A stretch of 64,000 bases of DNA, from NCBI RefSeq assembly GCF_017968845.1, contig NZ_CP072876.1, positions 2,356,001-2,420,000 on the forward strand, read 5' to 3'. Positions 1 through 9,632 of this stretch are shown here, piece after piece (the stretch's first letter is position 1; each line of letters begins with the position of its first letter). Both the position numbers and the translations under genes were made by a program. The notes under the pieces were generated by a model. The model was not told the DNA's origin. It saw only the letters and a list, made by a program, of their open reading frames with translations, and searched no databases. This stretch comes from Microbacterium sp. NIBRBAC000506063 (GTDB lineage Bacteria; Actinomycetota; Actinomycetes; Actinomycetales; Microbacteriaceae).

Positions 1-1
1 C

Positions 2-958
2 ATCGTCCTGACCCTGATCCTCATCGCCGACCTCACGCTCATTCGGCTCCGGCCCCACATCCCCTCCACGAAGGAGTCCACGCTCTGGGTGCTGTTCTAC
101 GTCACCCTCGCGTTCGTGTTCGCCGGACTCCTCTGGTGGGTGGCCGGTGGAGCGATCGCGGGGGAGTTCGTCACCGGCTGGGCGCTGGAGTACAGCCTGT
201 CGATCGACAACCTGTTCGTCTTCGTGCTGATCATGACCCAGTTCTCCGTGCCGCGCCGCTACCAGCAGCAGGTGCTCATGGTCGGGATCATGATCGCGAT
301 CATCCTGCGCGGTCTGTTCATCCTCGCCGGCGTCGCGCTGATCGAGCACTTCTCGCCGATCTTCTACATCTTCGGCGCGTTCCTCATCTGGACCGCGATC
401 CGCCAGGCGATGCCTGAAGGCGATCATGAGGGGGAGGCACAGCGCGAGAACTTCATGGTCCGCGTCGTCCGGCGCTTCATCGACGTCAGCGACGAGTACG
501 ACGAGGGGAAGCTGCGCACGGTCGTCGACGGCAAGCGCATGTGGACGCCGATGATCATCGTGTTCGTGGCGATCGGCGTGACCGACCTCATGTTCGCGAT
601 CGACTCGATCCCGGCGATCTTCTCGATCACGCAGAACGGCTTCATCGTCTTCACCGCGAACATCTTCGCCCTCATGGGGCTGCGTCAGCTGTACTTCCTC
701 CTCGGCGATCTGCTCGATCGTCTGCGCTACCTGCACTACGGGATCGCGGTGATCCTCGGGTTCATCGGTGTCAAGCTGATCCTCCACGCGATGAACCACA
801 ACGAATTGCCCTTCGTGAACGGCGGGCGGCCGATCGAATGGGCACCGGACATCCCGATCTGGATGTCGCTGACGGTCATCCTCGTCTCCATGGTGGTGGC
901 GACCACGGCGAGCCTTATCGCCGCCGCGCGCGACAAGCGGGCGGCCGTCTCCGAGTGA
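2..958 (+). CDS. TerC/Alx family integral membrane protein (5' end outside window)
   Basis: The 318 visible residues form a polytopic membrane protein with seven or so hydrophobic helices. They carry the TerC-family signatures EYSLSIDNLFVFVLI near the start and FAIDSIPAIFSIT in the second half, each with the conserved acidic residue inside a helix. The reading frame is open to the first base of the window, and the stretch before the GTG at 89 (RPHIPSTKESTLWVLFYV) is typical TerC sequence, so the true start lies upstream. Members of this family (Alx, YkoY, YceF) are linked to manganese export or to metal insertion into exported proteins; tellurite resistance is the historical name. The gene ends 44 bases before the leu leader and is probably not co-transcribed with it. 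Confidence 0.85.
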   Translation: MVLTLILIADLTLIRLRPHIPSTKESTLWVLFYVTLAFVFAGLLWWVAGGAIAGEFVTGWALEYSLSIDNLFVFVLIMTQFSVPRRYQQQVLMVGIMIAIILRGLFILAGVALIEHFSPIFYIFGAFLIWTAIRQAMPEGDHEGEAQRENFMVRVVRRFIDVSDEYDEGKLRTVVDGKRMWTPMIIVFVAIGVTDLMFAIDSIPAIFSITQNGFIVFTANIFALMGLRQLYFLLGDLLDRLRYLHYGIAVILGFIGVKLILHAMNHNELPFVNGGRPIEWAPDIPIWMSLTVILVSMVVATTASLIAAARDKRAAVSE

Positions 959-990
959 CGCCCTCGGCGCTGGCGTCGCCGGTGCGGTGC

Positions 991-1002
991 TAAACTCGGC
1001 CC
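991..1002 (+). promoter_or_regulatory. Leaderless promoter of the leu leader
   Basis: A -10 box TAAACT (991-996) is followed by exactly six bases and then the ATG of the leader peptide at 1003. In actinobacteria a TANNNT box starts transcription about seven bases downstream, so the transcript should begin at or next to the A of this ATG. No convincing -35 box is seen. Confidence 0.6.
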
Positions 1003-1053
1003 ATGCGGCAGAAGGTGCTTCTCCTTAGCGGCCGCGACGAGACCTCGATCTAG
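1003..1053 (+). CDS. leuL: Leucine leader peptide of leuCD (16 aa)
   Basis: A 16-codon ORF encodes [16 protein letters not shown] with three consecutive leucine codons (CTT CTC CTT, the first and third being CTT, which is uncommon in this GC-rich genome). It starts directly at the predicted transcription start and ends inside a strong hairpin 57 bases before leuC. This is the architecture of amino-acid attenuation: ribosome stalling at the Leu codons when leucyl-tRNA is scarce would change folding of the following stem. Leader peptides rich in Leu codons are known upstream of leucine genes in actinobacteria. The peptide, codons and hairpin are seen; the regulation is inferred. Confidence 0.7.
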   Translation: MRQKVLLLSGRDETSI

Positions 1054-1070
1054 GCCTTCCTCGTCGCGGC
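1031..1070 (+). terminator. Attenuator hairpin in the leuCD leader
   Basis: A perfect 11-bp inverted repeat, GCCGCGACGAG (1031-1041) and CTCGTCGCGGC (1060-1070), has an 18-base loop. Its 5' arm lies in the leader peptide reading frame just after the Leu codons and the stop codon is in the loop. No U-run follows, as is usual for actinobacterial terminators, so it could act as a terminator or as another leader structure. Confidence 0.6.
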
Positions 1071-1109
1071 GTCCAGCATGGGCCGAAGCACGAACCCAGG
1101 AGAGACCTT

Positions 1110-2588
1110 ATGACTGCCCCCGAGCACACCGTAGATCCGGAGCGTCCGCGCACCCTCGCCGAGAAGGTCTGGGACGACCATCTCGTCGTCAAGGGAGAGG
1201 ACGGCCAGCCCGACCTCATCTACATCGACCTGCACCTCGTCCACGAGGTCACGAGTCCGCAGGCCTTCGACGGCCTGCGTGCCGAGGGTCGGCCGTTGCG
1301 CCGCGTCGACCTCACGATCGCGACCGAGGACCACAACACCCCCACGTGGGACATCGACAAGCCGATCGCCGACCTCACCAGTCGCACGCAGATCGAGACC
1401 CTGCGTCGCAACGCCGAGGAGTTCGGAGTGCGCCTGCATCCGCTCGGCGATGCCGAGCAGGGGATCGTGCATGTCGTCGGCCCGCAGCTCGGTCTGACGA
1501 TGCCCGGCATCACGGTCGTGTGCGGCGACTCGCACACCTCGACGCACGGCGCCTTCGGCGCGATGGCCTTCGGCATCGGCACGAGCGAGGTCGAGCACGT
1601 CATGGCGACGCAGACCCTGCCGCTGAAGCCCTTCAAGACCATGGCGATCACCGTCGAGGGCGAGCTGAAGCCCGGCGTCACGGCGAAGGACATCATCCTC
1701 GCCGTCATCGCCAAGATCGGTACCGGAGGCGGTCAGGGCTATGTGCTCGAGTACCGCGGCAGCGCGATCCGGGCCCTCTCCATGGAGGGGCGCATGACGA
1801 TCTGCAACATGTCGATCGAGGCGGGCGCGCGCGCCGGCATGGTCGCCCCGGACGAGACGACCTTCGAGTACGTCAAGGGTCGTCCGCACGCCCCGCAGGG
1901 AGCGGACTGGGACGAGGCCGTGGCCTACTGGAAGACGCTGCCGACCGACGAGGGCGCGGTCTTCGACGCGGAGGTGTTCATCGACGCGAACACGCTGGAG
2001 CCCTTCGTGACCTGGGGCACCAACCCCGGCCAGGGGCGCTCGCTGTCCTCGACGGTGCCCGATCCCGCCGAGTACGACGACCCGAACGAGCGGGCCAGCG
2101 CCGAGCGCGCGCTCGAGTACATGGACCTCACCCCGGGCACGCCCCTCAAGGAGATCCCGGTCGACGCCGTCTTCATGGGATCGTGCACCAACAGCCGCAT
2201 CGAGGATCTGCGCGCCTTCGCGTCGATCATCGAGGGGCGCAAGAAGGCCGATGGCGTGCGCGTCATGGTGGTCCCCGGATCCGCGCGGGTGCGTCTGGAG
2301 GCCGAAGCCGAGGGTCTGGACAAGATCTTCACCGACTTCGGAGCCGAGTGGCGCTTCGCTGGGTGTTCGATGTGCCTGGGGATGAACCCCGACCAACTCG
2401 CGCCGGGGGAGCGCTGCGCCTCCACCTCCAACCGCAACTTCGAGGGGCGCCAGGGCAAGGGCGGGCGCACACATCTGGTCTCGCCGCTCGTGGCGGCGGC
2501 GACCGCGGTGCGCGGCACGCTGTCGAGCCCGTCCGACCTCGAGACTTCGGCCGGCTCAGCGACCGAGTTCGAGAGTGCAGGAGTCTGA
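1110..2588 (+). CDS. leuC: 3-isopropylmalate dehydratase large subunit
   Basis: The 492-residue product is the iron-sulfur aconitase-type subunit that, with LeuD, isomerises 2-isopropylmalate to 3-isopropylmalate in leucine synthesis. Visible signatures are [15 protein letters not shown] and the cluster cysteines in [12 protein letters not shown] and [11 protein letters not shown]. The length is normal for the family and the frame is intact. The start is ATG 1110 with an AGGAGAG ribosome site about six bases upstream. The gene is transcribed from the attenuated leu leader, and leuD follows after one base, so the two subunits are made from one message. Confidence 0.97.
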   Translation: MTAPEHTVDPERPRTLAEKVWDDHLVVKGEDGQPDLIYIDLHLVHEVTSPQAFDGLRAEGRPLRRVDLTIATEDHNTPTWDIDKPIADLTSRTQIETLRRNAEEFGVRLHPLGDAEQGIVHVVGPQLGLTMPGITVVCGDSHTSTHGAFGAMAFGIGTSEVEHVMATQTLPLKPFKTMAITVEGELKPGVTAKDIILAVIAKIGTGGGQGYVLEYRGSAIRALSMEGRMTICNMSIEAGARAGMVAPDETTFEYVKGRPHAPQGADWDEAVAYWKTLPTDEGAVFDAEVFIDANTLEPFVTWGTNPGQGRSLSSTVPDPAEYDDPNERASAERALEYMDLTPGTPLKEIPVDAVFMGSCTNSRIEDLRAFASIIEGRKKADGVRVMVVPGSARVRLEAEAEGLDKIFTDFGAEWRFAGCSMCLGMNPDQLAPGERCASTSNRNFEGRQGKGGRTHLVSPLVAAATAVRGTLSSPSDLETSAGSATEFESAGV

Positions 2589-2589
2589 C

Positions 2590-3186
2590 ATGGAGAAGTT
2601 CTCTACCCACACCGGCATCGCCGCTCCGCTGAAGCGTGCCAACGTCGACACCGACCAGATCATCCCCGCCGTCTACCTCAAGCGCGTCACCAAGACCGGT
2701 TTCGAGGATGCGCTCTTCGCCGCCTGGCGTCAGGATGCCGACTTCGTCCTCAATCAGGAGGCCTTCCAAGGCGCCTCGGTGCTCGTCGCCGGTGCCGACT
2801 TCGGCACCGGGTCCAGCCGCGAGCACGCGGTCTGGGCGCTGCGCGACTTCGGCTTCAAGGTCGTGCTCAGTCCTCGCTTCGCGGACATCTTCCGCGGCAA
2901 CGCGGGAAAGCAGGGCTTGGTCGTCGGCGTCGTCGCCGAAGACGACATCGCACGCATCTGGGCCGAGATCGACAAGGCTCCTGGCGCCGAGATCACGGTC
3001 GACCTCGTGGAGCGCACCGTGTCGATCGGCGACGTCCAGACCACTTTCGAGATCGACGATTACACTAGATGGCGGCTCCTCGAAGGGCTCGATGACATCG
3101 GGCTCACACTGCGCAACGAAGACAAGATCGCGCAGTTCGAGGCCCGCCGCGAATCGTGGCGGCCACGCACTCTCCCGGTGTCGTGA
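2590..3186 (+). CDS. leuD: 3-isopropylmalate dehydratase small subunit
   Basis: The swivel-domain partner of LeuC has 198 residues when started at ATG 2590, which gives the family N-terminus [20 protein letters not shown] and has the site AGGAG inside the leuC end. A GTG at 2575 in the same frame would overlap leuC and add five residues; it is less likely. The conserved [14 protein letters not shown] segment (binds the substrate) is present. The coding frame is intact and the gene is tightly coupled to leuC. Confidence 0.96.
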   Translation: MEKFSTHTGIAAPLKRANVDTDQIIPAVYLKRVTKTGFEDALFAAWRQDADFVLNQEAFQGASVLVAGADFGTGSSREHAVWALRDFGFKVVLSPRFADIFRGNAGKQGLVVGVVAEDDIARIWAEIDKAPGAEITVDLVERTVSIGDVQTTFEIDDYTRWRLLEGLDDIGLTLRNEDKIAQFEARRESWRPRTLPVS

Positions 3187-3248
3187 GTCCCGGGGCGACC
3201 TGCCCCAGCGTGCAATCCACGATCTGTGATGAAGTGAGGCCCTCGGAT

Positions 3249-4613
3249 ATGACGACACCCCTGCAAGGAACCCGGCGCGAAGCCACCGCAGCACCCCGCG
3301 GTGACGTCCTCGCCATTCGAGGAGGCCGAGCGCTGCGCGGACGAGTGAAGGTCACCGGCGCGAAGAACCTCGCGACCAAGGCCATGGTGGCCTCGCTGCT
3401 GGGGGAGACCGTCAGTGTCCTGCGCGACGTCCCCGAGCTGAGCGACGTCGGGGTCGTGCGATCGCTGCTCGAGGTGCACGGCGTGCACGTCAGCGAGGGC
3501 GACGAGCCCGGGTCGCTCCGCCTCGACCCGAGCGATGTCGAATCCGCGCACATGGAGGAGATCGACGCGCACGCCGGTGCTTCGCGCATCCCGATCCTGT
3601 TCTGCGGGCCGCTGCTGCACCGGCTGGGCCAGGCCTTCATCCCCGACCTCGGCGGATGCCGCATCGGCGACCGCCCGATCGACTTCCACCTCGACGCGCT
3701 GCGGAAGTTCGGCGCGGTCGTGGAGAAGCTGCCCAGCGGCATCCGGCTCTCGGCTCCCGAGGGCCTGCACGGTGCCGAGATCACCCTCCCGTACCCCAGT
3801 GTGGGCGCGACGGAGCAGGTGCTGCTGACGGCGGTGCGCGCCGACGGCGTCACCGAACTCCACAACGCGGCGATCGAGCCGGAGATCATGGATCTCATCG
3901 CGGTGCTGCAGAAGATGGGCGCGATCATCTCCTACGAGCCCAATCGCGTCATCTTCATCGAGGGCGTGCCGCATCTGCGCGGGTACGACCATCGCAGCAT
4001 CTTCGACCGCAACGAGGCCGCATCCTGGGCGAGCGCGGCTCTCGCGACCGACGGCGAGATCTTCGTCGAAGGCGCACGCCAGCAGGAGATGCTGACGTTC
4101 CTGAACGTCTACCGCAAGGCCGGCGGCTGGTTCGACATCCACGAGGACGGGATCCTCTTCCGCCGGGGCGGGCCGCTCAAGCCCGTCGTCGTCGAGACCG
4201 ACGTGCACCCCGGCTTCATGACCGACTGGCAGCAGCCGCTCACCGTGGCGCTCACCCAGGCGGAGGGCGAGTCGATCGTTCACGAGACCGTGTACGAGAA
4301 CCGCATGGGCTTCACCGACGCGCTCGTGAAGATGGGCGCCGACATCGTCGTGCACCCGCACGGTCTCGACGGAGGATACCGACGTGTCGCGCGTCGCGAG
4401 CTCGAGCAGGCCGCGGTGATCAACGGTCCGACTCCGCTGCACGGCGCCGACATCGTCGTCCCCGACCTGCGCGGCGGATACAGCCACGTCATCGCCGCTC
4501 TGACGGCCTCGGGGGAGTCGATCGTCTCCGGCGTCGAGATTCTCAGCCGTGGCTACGAGAAGTTCCTGGACAAGCTCGAGGCGCTCGGCGCCGACTTCGA
4601 CGTCATCGGGTGA
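3249..4613 (+). CDS. murA: UDP-N-acetylglucosamine 1-carboxyvinyltransferase
   Basis: MurA transfers enolpyruvate from PEP to UDP-GlcNAc, the first committed step of peptidoglycan synthesis in the cytoplasm. The 454-residue protein has the EPT-type repeat fold signature [17 protein letters not shown] near the N-terminus and the active-site cysteine loop [19 protein letters not shown], so it should be fosfomycin-sensitive in type. The start ATG 3249 is preceded by GTGAGG; an upstream GTG at 3156 would overlap leuD and adds no family sequence. The stop overlaps the start of the acyltransferase gene (GTGA), suggesting translational coupling. Confidence 0.95.
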   Translation: MTTPLQGTRREATAAPRGDVLAIRGGRALRGRVKVTGAKNLATKAMVASLLGETVSVLRDVPELSDVGVVRSLLEVHGVHVSEGDEPGSLRLDPSDVESAHMEEIDAHAGASRIPILFCGPLLHRLGQAFIPDLGGCRIGDRPIDFHLDALRKFGAVVEKLPSGIRLSAPEGLHGAEITLPYPSVGATEQVLLTAVRADGVTELHNAAIEPEIMDLIAVLQKMGAIISYEPNRVIFIEGVPHLRGYDHRSIFDRNEAASWASAALATDGEIFVEGARQQEMLTFLNVYRKAGGWFDIHEDGILFRRGGPLKPVVVETDVHPGFMTDWQQPLTVALTQAEGESIVHETVYENRMGFTDALVKMGADIVVHPHGLDGGYRRVARRELEQAAVINGPTPLHGADIVVPDLRGGYSHVIAALTASGESIVSGVEILSRGYEKFLDKLEALGADFDVIG

Positions 4614-5373
4614 CCCCTGTGGCTGCCTGGTCCTCGGAGAAGCGCCGCCCGAGCCTGTTCTGGCCGCTCGCGGTGATCGTCATACCCCTCGTCGGTCTCC
4701 TGGCGAAGGTCGAGATCCGTGGCAAGACGAAGCTGCCCCGTGAGGGCGCCTTCGTGCTCGCGCCGAACCACTATTCCGAGCTCGATCCCGTTCTCGTCGC
4801 CGTCGCCGTCTGGCGGCTGGGCCGTGCGCCGCGGTTCATGGCGAAGGAGAGCCTGTTCCGCGTCCCGGTGGTCGGTTGGATCCTGCGCAAGACCGGCATG
4901 GTGCCCGTCGCGCGGGCGACGTCGGCCGCGGCGGCGAAGCAGACGATGGAGCAGTCGCGCGACCTCGTCGAACGCGGCCGTGGCGTGATCGTGTACCCGG
5001 AGGGCACGCTCACCCGCGACCCCGAGATGTGGCCGATGCGGGGCAAGTCCGGCGCCGTCCGGCTCGCCCTCGCGGGCGGCATCCCGTTGATTCCCATGGC
5101 GCAGTGGGGTACCCAGGAGATCATGGGACGCTACTCGAAGAAGATCTCGTTCTGGCCGCTGCGCAAGCGCGTACAGGTCGCGATCGGCGACCCGGTCGAC
5201 CTCTCCGATCTCGCCGGACGCGGATCCGAGCCGGCCGTCCTCACCGAGGCCACTGCGCGGGTCATGAACGCCATCACCGCGCTCCTGGAGGACATCCGCC
5301 AGGAGAAGGCGCCCGCAGAGCGCTGGAACCCTCGGATCACGGCCAGAAGGAGACGGGTCGCTTCGATGCGTAA
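4610..5373 (+). CDS. plsC: 1-acyl-sn-glycerol-3-phosphate acyltransferase family (PlsC)
   Basis: The protein (about 254 residues) has an N-terminal hydrophobic segment, the acyltransferase motif NHYSELDP (H-x4-D) and YPEGTLTRD, which together define PlsC-type lysophospholipid acyltransferases acting at the inner membrane face. The GTG start at 4610 overlaps the murA stop; GTG 4619 is an alternative. One base is missing near 5334 (CGGAT where CGGGAT restores the frame): as written the protein reads straight into gpsA with no stop. With the base restored it ends in [12 protein letters not shown] at 5373, overlapping the gpsA start by ATGCGTAA. The exact lipid substrate cannot be read from sequence. 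Confidence 0.88.
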
Positions 5374-6493
5374 GAACGCTGCGCAGACCGGGCCCCGCGT
5401 CGCCGTCGTCGGCGCGGGCAGCTGGGGCACCACTTTCGGCAAGCTCCTCGCCGACGGCGGAGCCCAGGTGACGATGTGGGCCCGACGCCCCGAGCTCGCC
5501 CAGGAGATCTCCGAGGCCAAGCGCAACTCGCAGTATCTTCCCGGCATCAACCTGCCGCGGGGATGACCGCCACGCACGAGCTCGCGACCGCCCTCGACGG
5601 CGCGGAGCACGTCTTCCTGTCGGTTCCGAGCCAGTCGCTGCGCGAGAACCTCAAGGCCGTGAGGCCCCTCCTGCAGCGCACCGACGCGCCGATCGTGAGC
5701 CTCATGAAGGGCGTCGAGCGCAGCACCGGCCTGCGCATGAGCCAGGTCATCGAGCAGGAGATGCGCTGCGATCCCGAGCGGATCGCCGTGGCATCGGGCC
5801 CCAACCTCGCCCTCGAGATCGCGCGCGAGCAGCCGACCGCCGCCGTGATCTCATCGCGGAGCCAGGAGACGGCGGATGCCGTGGCCCGCATCGCCCGCAA
5901 TCGTTACTTCCGCAGCTTCGTGAACACCGATGTGATCGGCACCGAGTTCGGCGGCGTCCTGAAGAACCTCATCGCGGTGGCGATCGGCATCGTCGACGGC
6001 GTCGGTTACGGCGAGAACACGAAGGCGTCGATCATCACCCGCGGGCTCGTGGAGATGACGGACTTCGCGGTCGCTCAGGGAGCCCAGCCCGAGACGCTGC
6101 AAGGGCTCGCCGGCCTCGGCGACCTCATCGCGACGTGCCAGTCACCTCTGAGCCGGAACAACACCGCAGGACGACTGCTCGGCCAGGGCTTCAGCTATCA
6201 GGACGTCATAAAACAGATGAACCAGACTGCGGAGGGCCTTGCTTCTGTCGCCCCGATCCTGCAGCTGGCGCACGAGGCGGATGTGCACATGCCCATCGTG
6301 GAGCAGGTGAAGATGGTCCTGGACGGAACCATGGACCCGCGTGACATCGCCCCGCACCTGACCACCGACGACGACACCCGCAGGGGAGAGGACGAACAAT
6401 GGACAAGGCGACGGTGGTGGTGCTCTTCGGCGGGCGTTCCAGCGAGCACTCGATCAGCTCCGCAACGGCGGGCGGAGTGCTGCAGGCGATTGA
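5366..6493 (+). CDS. gpsA: Glycerol-3-phosphate dehydrogenase [NAD(P)+]
   Basis: GpsA reduces dihydroxyacetone phosphate to sn-glycerol 3-phosphate for phospholipid synthesis. The nucleotide-binding [14 protein letters not shown] is at residues 14-27, and the C-terminal half has [31 protein letters not shown] and [12 protein letters not shown]. The frame breaks at the G run 5559-5562 (one G missing in LPRG/MTA). The tail after [12 protein letters not shown] is also disturbed near 6375-6387: as written no stop occurs before 6666. Two more single losses there would end the protein at 6493 with an overlap of about 95 bases into ddl. The end coordinate is therefore an inference. Cotranscribed with plsC and ddl. 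Confidence 0.85.
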
Positions 6494-7477
6494 CCGCGAG
6501 CGCTACGACGTCGTCCCGGTCGGGATCACGCGGGAAGGGGCCTTCGTCCTCGAAGAGGACTCTCCCGAGAAGTTCGCGCTCGACGCCGCGAACATGCCCG
6601 AGGTCGTCGACAACGGCACGCGCATCGTCTGGCCCGAGCCTGCCGGCGATCGCCGTCTGCGCGTGAAGGCGCCGGACGGCGAGATCGCGGTGATCGGCGA
6701 GATCGACGCCGTGCTGCCGATCCTGCACGGACCTCATGGTGAGGACGGCACGATCCAGGGCTTCTTCGACACGATCGAGGTCCCCTACGCGGGGGCGGCG
6801 TGCTGGACTCGGCGCTCTGCATGGACAAGCACTTCATGAAGGTCGCGCTGCAGGCCGAGGGGATCCAGGTCGCGCCCTGGGTGACGGTGCGGGCCGCGCA
6901 GTGGGAGTCGGATGCGGCATCCGTCCGCTCTTCTGCAGAAGCAGTCGGTCTGCCCGTCTTCGTCAAGCCCGCACGCGCGGGCTCGAGCGTGGGCGTGTCG
7001 AAGGTGGCGGCCTGGGACGAGCTCGACGAGGCGATGAGGATCGCTCTTGCCGAGGATGACAAGGTCCTCATCGAGGCGCAGGTCACGGGCCGCGAGATCG
7101 AGGTGGCGATCCTCGAGGGCGCCGATGGTCCGCGCGCCTCGCTGCCGGGCGAGATCGTGCTCAGCGATCGGGACTTCTACGACTTCGAGGGCAAGTACCT
7201 CGGCGGCGACGGCGTGGACGTCGTCTGCCCGGCCGACCTCACCGCGGAGCAGGTCGCCGCGGTGCAGCAGGTCGGCCTCCGTGCCTTCGAGGCGGTCGAG
7301 TGCCGCGGCCTCGCCCGCGTGGACATGTTCCTGACGGATGCCGGACTCGTCGTCAACGAGCTCAACACCATGCCCGGGTTCACCCCGATCTCGATGTTCC
7401 CGAAGTGCTGGATCGCCTCGGGCCTGAGCTACGGCGACCTCATCACCGAGCTGATCGACGCAGCCTTTCGCCGCTGA
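6399..7477 (+). CDS. ddl: D-alanine--D-alanine ligase
   Basis: An ATP-grasp enzyme that joins two D-alanines for peptidoglycan. Signatures in order: [15 protein letters not shown] at the N-terminus, LPILHGPHGEDGTIQG, KPARAGSSVGVSKV in the ATP-binding region, and MPGFTPISMFPK near the end. The start ATG 6399 has GGAGAGGA upstream. One G is missing near 6797: the two frames join as YAGAGVLDSALCMDK when it is restored, giving about 360 residues, the usual length. It closes the murA-plsC-gpsA-ddl group that links envelope lipid and wall precursor synthesis. Confidence 0.94.
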
Positions 7478-7480
7478 GGC

Positions 7481-7965
7481 CTACTCCGGCAGCTCGTCGG
7501 GGGAGATGCAGCGGCTCGTGGCCGGGATGTGGGTGACGATCGGGCCGAGCGCCTTGAGCGCCTCGTTCGAGCTGATGCCCACCTCGGGTGTCGTGTTCAC
7601 GTAGATCTCCACGGCGGGCTGGCGCCCGTAGCTGGTCATCCGCAGGTAGGGCGTGTCTTCGGCGTCGACAAGCCAGTCGACGCCTTCGAGTGACACGCAC
7701 TGGAACTCGGCGGTCGGTGCGGGGGCGTCCAGCCCGCACGTCAGGGCCACCGCGACGGGATCGCCCCAGGCGCCGGTGGCCTGTGCATCGGTCCATTGCC
7801 GGTCGAGGTGGCCGACCGCGTTCGGCAGGCGTACCGTGACCTCGGCGCACAACGGGTCGTTGGCGTTCTTGGCCGGCTCCATCGACACCGTTCCGGTGCA
7901 GGCGCTGAGGGCCAGTGCCCCGTCAGCAGAAGGCACACGAGTCCGAGACGGCGAAGAGCGGGCAT
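7481..7965 (-). CDS. DUF3515 family lipoprotein
   Basis: A 161-residue secreted protein of unknown function that resembles the actinobacterial DUF3515 family. The N-terminus MPALRRLGLVCLLLTG plus ALALSAC is a lipoprotein signal with the lipobox Cys. The body begins with DPLCAEVTVRLPNAVGHL and ends in ISPDELPE. It stands alone, convergent with ddl and divergent from thiL; in other actinobacteria this family is also found between ddl and thiL, which supports the call. One base is missing at 7918-7921, where coding-strand GGGG needs five; this is the clearest case of a loss that is C on the + strand. The promoter is leaderless (see 7972-7981). Confidence 0.75.
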
Positions 7966-7971
7966 GCATCC

Positions 7972-7981
7972 AGGCTACCGT
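7972..7981. promoter_or_regulatory. Overlapping divergent -10 boxes for DUF3515 gene and thiL
   Basis: The ten bases AGGCTACCGT contain a plus-strand box TACCGT (7976-7981) seven bases before the thiL ATG and a minus-strand box TAGCCT (7977 to 7972) six bases before the DUF3515 ATG at 7965. The two boxes share two base pairs, and both genes would be leaderless. Confidence 0.55.
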
Positions 7982-7988
7982 TGGTCGT

Positions 7989-8977
7989 ATGCCACAGATG
8001 CCCGACGACCCCGCGATCGGTGAGCTGCGCGAGTCGCAGATCCTGCGCGCGATCCTCGCCCGCACGCCTGTCGCCTCGCACACGATCCTCGGCCCGGGCG
8101 ACGATGCGGCCGTGATCGCGGCTCCCTCGGGCACGGTCGTCGCCACGACCGACACGCTCGTCGACGGCCCCGATTTCCGCCTGGCCTGGTCGAGCGGATT
8201 CGACCTCGGCTGGAAGGCCGCGGCGGTGAACCTCGCCGACATCGCGGCCATGGGTGCCCGGCCCACGGCGCTGCTGGTCGCACTCGCCGTTCCGCACGCG
8301 ACGAAGCTGTCGTTCGTGGAGCAGCTCGCCGACGGACTCCGCGAGGCGTGCGCGGCGCTGGCGCCGGGGTGCGCCGTCGTCGGAGGGACCTCACGGCATC
8401 CGATGTCCTCACCGTGGCGGTGACGGCCCTGGGCGACCTCGAGGGCCGCGAGGCGGTGACCCGGTCCGGGGCGCGTCCCGGCGATGTCGTGGCGGTGGCC
8501 GGCGAGCTCGGACTCGCCGCGCACGGTCTCGCGGTGCTGTTCGGACGGTTCCATCCCGAAGGAGCGGCGGTGCCGATCGAACCCGCGCAGCTGGCGGAGG
8601 GTGAACGCGCCGCGCTGCACGCCCAACTGCGCCCGCAACCGCCGATCGGCCTCGGCGTCGTGGCCGCCACCTCAGGAGCCACGGCGATGATGGACGTCTC
8701 CGACGGGCTCGCCCTCGACGCCGGGCGCATGGCCGACGCCTCGGAGGTGACGTTCGCCTTCGACGGTGCCGCGCTCGGTGCGGATCGGGAGCGCGCACTG
8801 GGCGGCGGGGAGGATCACGCGCTGCTCGCGACTTTCCCCGAGGGCATGCTGCCGCCCGGATTCCGTGCCATCGGGCGCGTACAGGAGCGCGGAGTGGATG
8901 CCGTCCTCTGCGACGGTGCGCCGGTGGCTCCCACCGGCTGGGACCCCTACCGCGACTGGGAGGCCTCGTCGCGCTGA
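7989..8977 (+). CDS. thiL: Thiamine-monophosphate kinase
   Basis: ThiL phosphorylates thiamine phosphate to thiamine diphosphate. The N-terminal half has the PurM-like ATP-binding pattern GPGDDAAVI, TTDTLVDGPDF and WKAAAVNLADIAAMGA; the C-terminal half has MMDVSDGLALDAGRM and GGGEDHALLAT. One G is missing at 8385-8387 (GGGACC for GGGGACC); restoring it joins CAVVGG to DLTASDVLTVAV and gives about 329 residues, the normal size. Translation probably begins at the 5' end of the message. The end overlaps the convergent rsmD gene by 31 bases. Confidence 0.93.
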
Positions 8978-9536
8978 GCGGGCTCCGCCCACCACAGCCC
9001 GGTGTCGCCGTAGGAGCGCTCGCGCACGAGCGTCAGACCTGCCGCGGCGAAGTCCGGCGGTGTGGCGCGGCGGGCGCGCTCGACGACGATGAGGGCTCCG
9101 GGTGCGAGCAGCGGGGCGAGGGCGACGAGATCGGCGGTCATCGCCTCGTCGTCGAGATCATAGGGCGGGTCGCTGAAGACGAGATCGAAGGGACCGGTGG
9201 CGCGCGTCAGGAAGGCGTGGACGGCGCGTTCGTGCACGCGGGCGTCCGCGGCTCCGCCGAGGGCCTTGGCGACGCGGGCGATGTTGCGGCGCACGACGGC
9301 CGCCGCGGGTCGGGACCGCTCTACGAGGTCCACGCTGTGCGCGCCCCGGCTGAGGGCTTCGAGGCCGAGAGCGCCCGATCCGGCGTACAGATCGAGCACG
9401 CGGGCGCCGGTGAGGGCCTCGGCCGACTCCAGGGCTCCGAACAGTGACTCGCGCACGCGGTCGCTCGTGGGCGGGTTCCGGCATCCGGAACCTCGAGGCG
9501 AATCCCGCGTGCACTGCCGGCGATGATCCTGGTCAC
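8947..9536 (-). CDS. rsmD: 16S rRNA (guanine966-N2)-methyltransferase
   Basis: A SAM-dependent methyltransferase that modifies G966 of 16S rRNA. The sequence starts VTRIIAGSARGIRLEVP, followed by the SAM motif LDLYAGSGALGLEALSRGA and the catalytic FSDPPYDLD. The GTG start at 9536 lies six bases after a minus-strand -10 box TATCGT (9548 to 9543), so it is leaderless. One base is missing at 9469-9471 (a + strand GGG that should be GGGG); it splits the protein after TRP and before RESLFGALESAEAL. Corrected length 196 residues. Divergent from recG. Confidence 0.92.
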
Positions 9537-9542
9537 CCGTTC

Positions 9543-9548
9543 ACGATA
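9543..9548 (-). promoter_or_regulatory. -10 box of leaderless rsmD
   Basis: Read on the minus strand the box is TATCGT, followed by GAACGG and then the GTG start codon of rsmD. The six-base spacing is the same as at recG, coaD and the yceD-like gene. Confidence 0.5.
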
Positions 9549-9620
9549 GCCTCCGGCGGCGCCTGCCGGCGGATGCGAGGTGCTGAGCGGGACGGCGAGT
9601 CGAGTGTCGTCCCCAGTGCC

Positions 9621-9626
9621 TAGACT
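9621..9626 (+). promoter_or_regulatory. -10 box of leaderless recG
   Basis: TAGACT is followed by six bases (TCTTGC) and the recG ATG at 9633, placing the start of transcription at the start codon. No ribosome-binding site is present. Confidence 0.55.
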
Positions 9627-9632
9627 TCTTGC

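Noticed and set aside
4610..5565. An in-frame fusion of the PlsC acyltransferase with the first part of GpsA
   Set aside because: The fusion exists only because one base is missing near 5334. Restoring it gives a normal plsC end overlapping a normal gpsA start, and GpsA itself breaks again at 5559.
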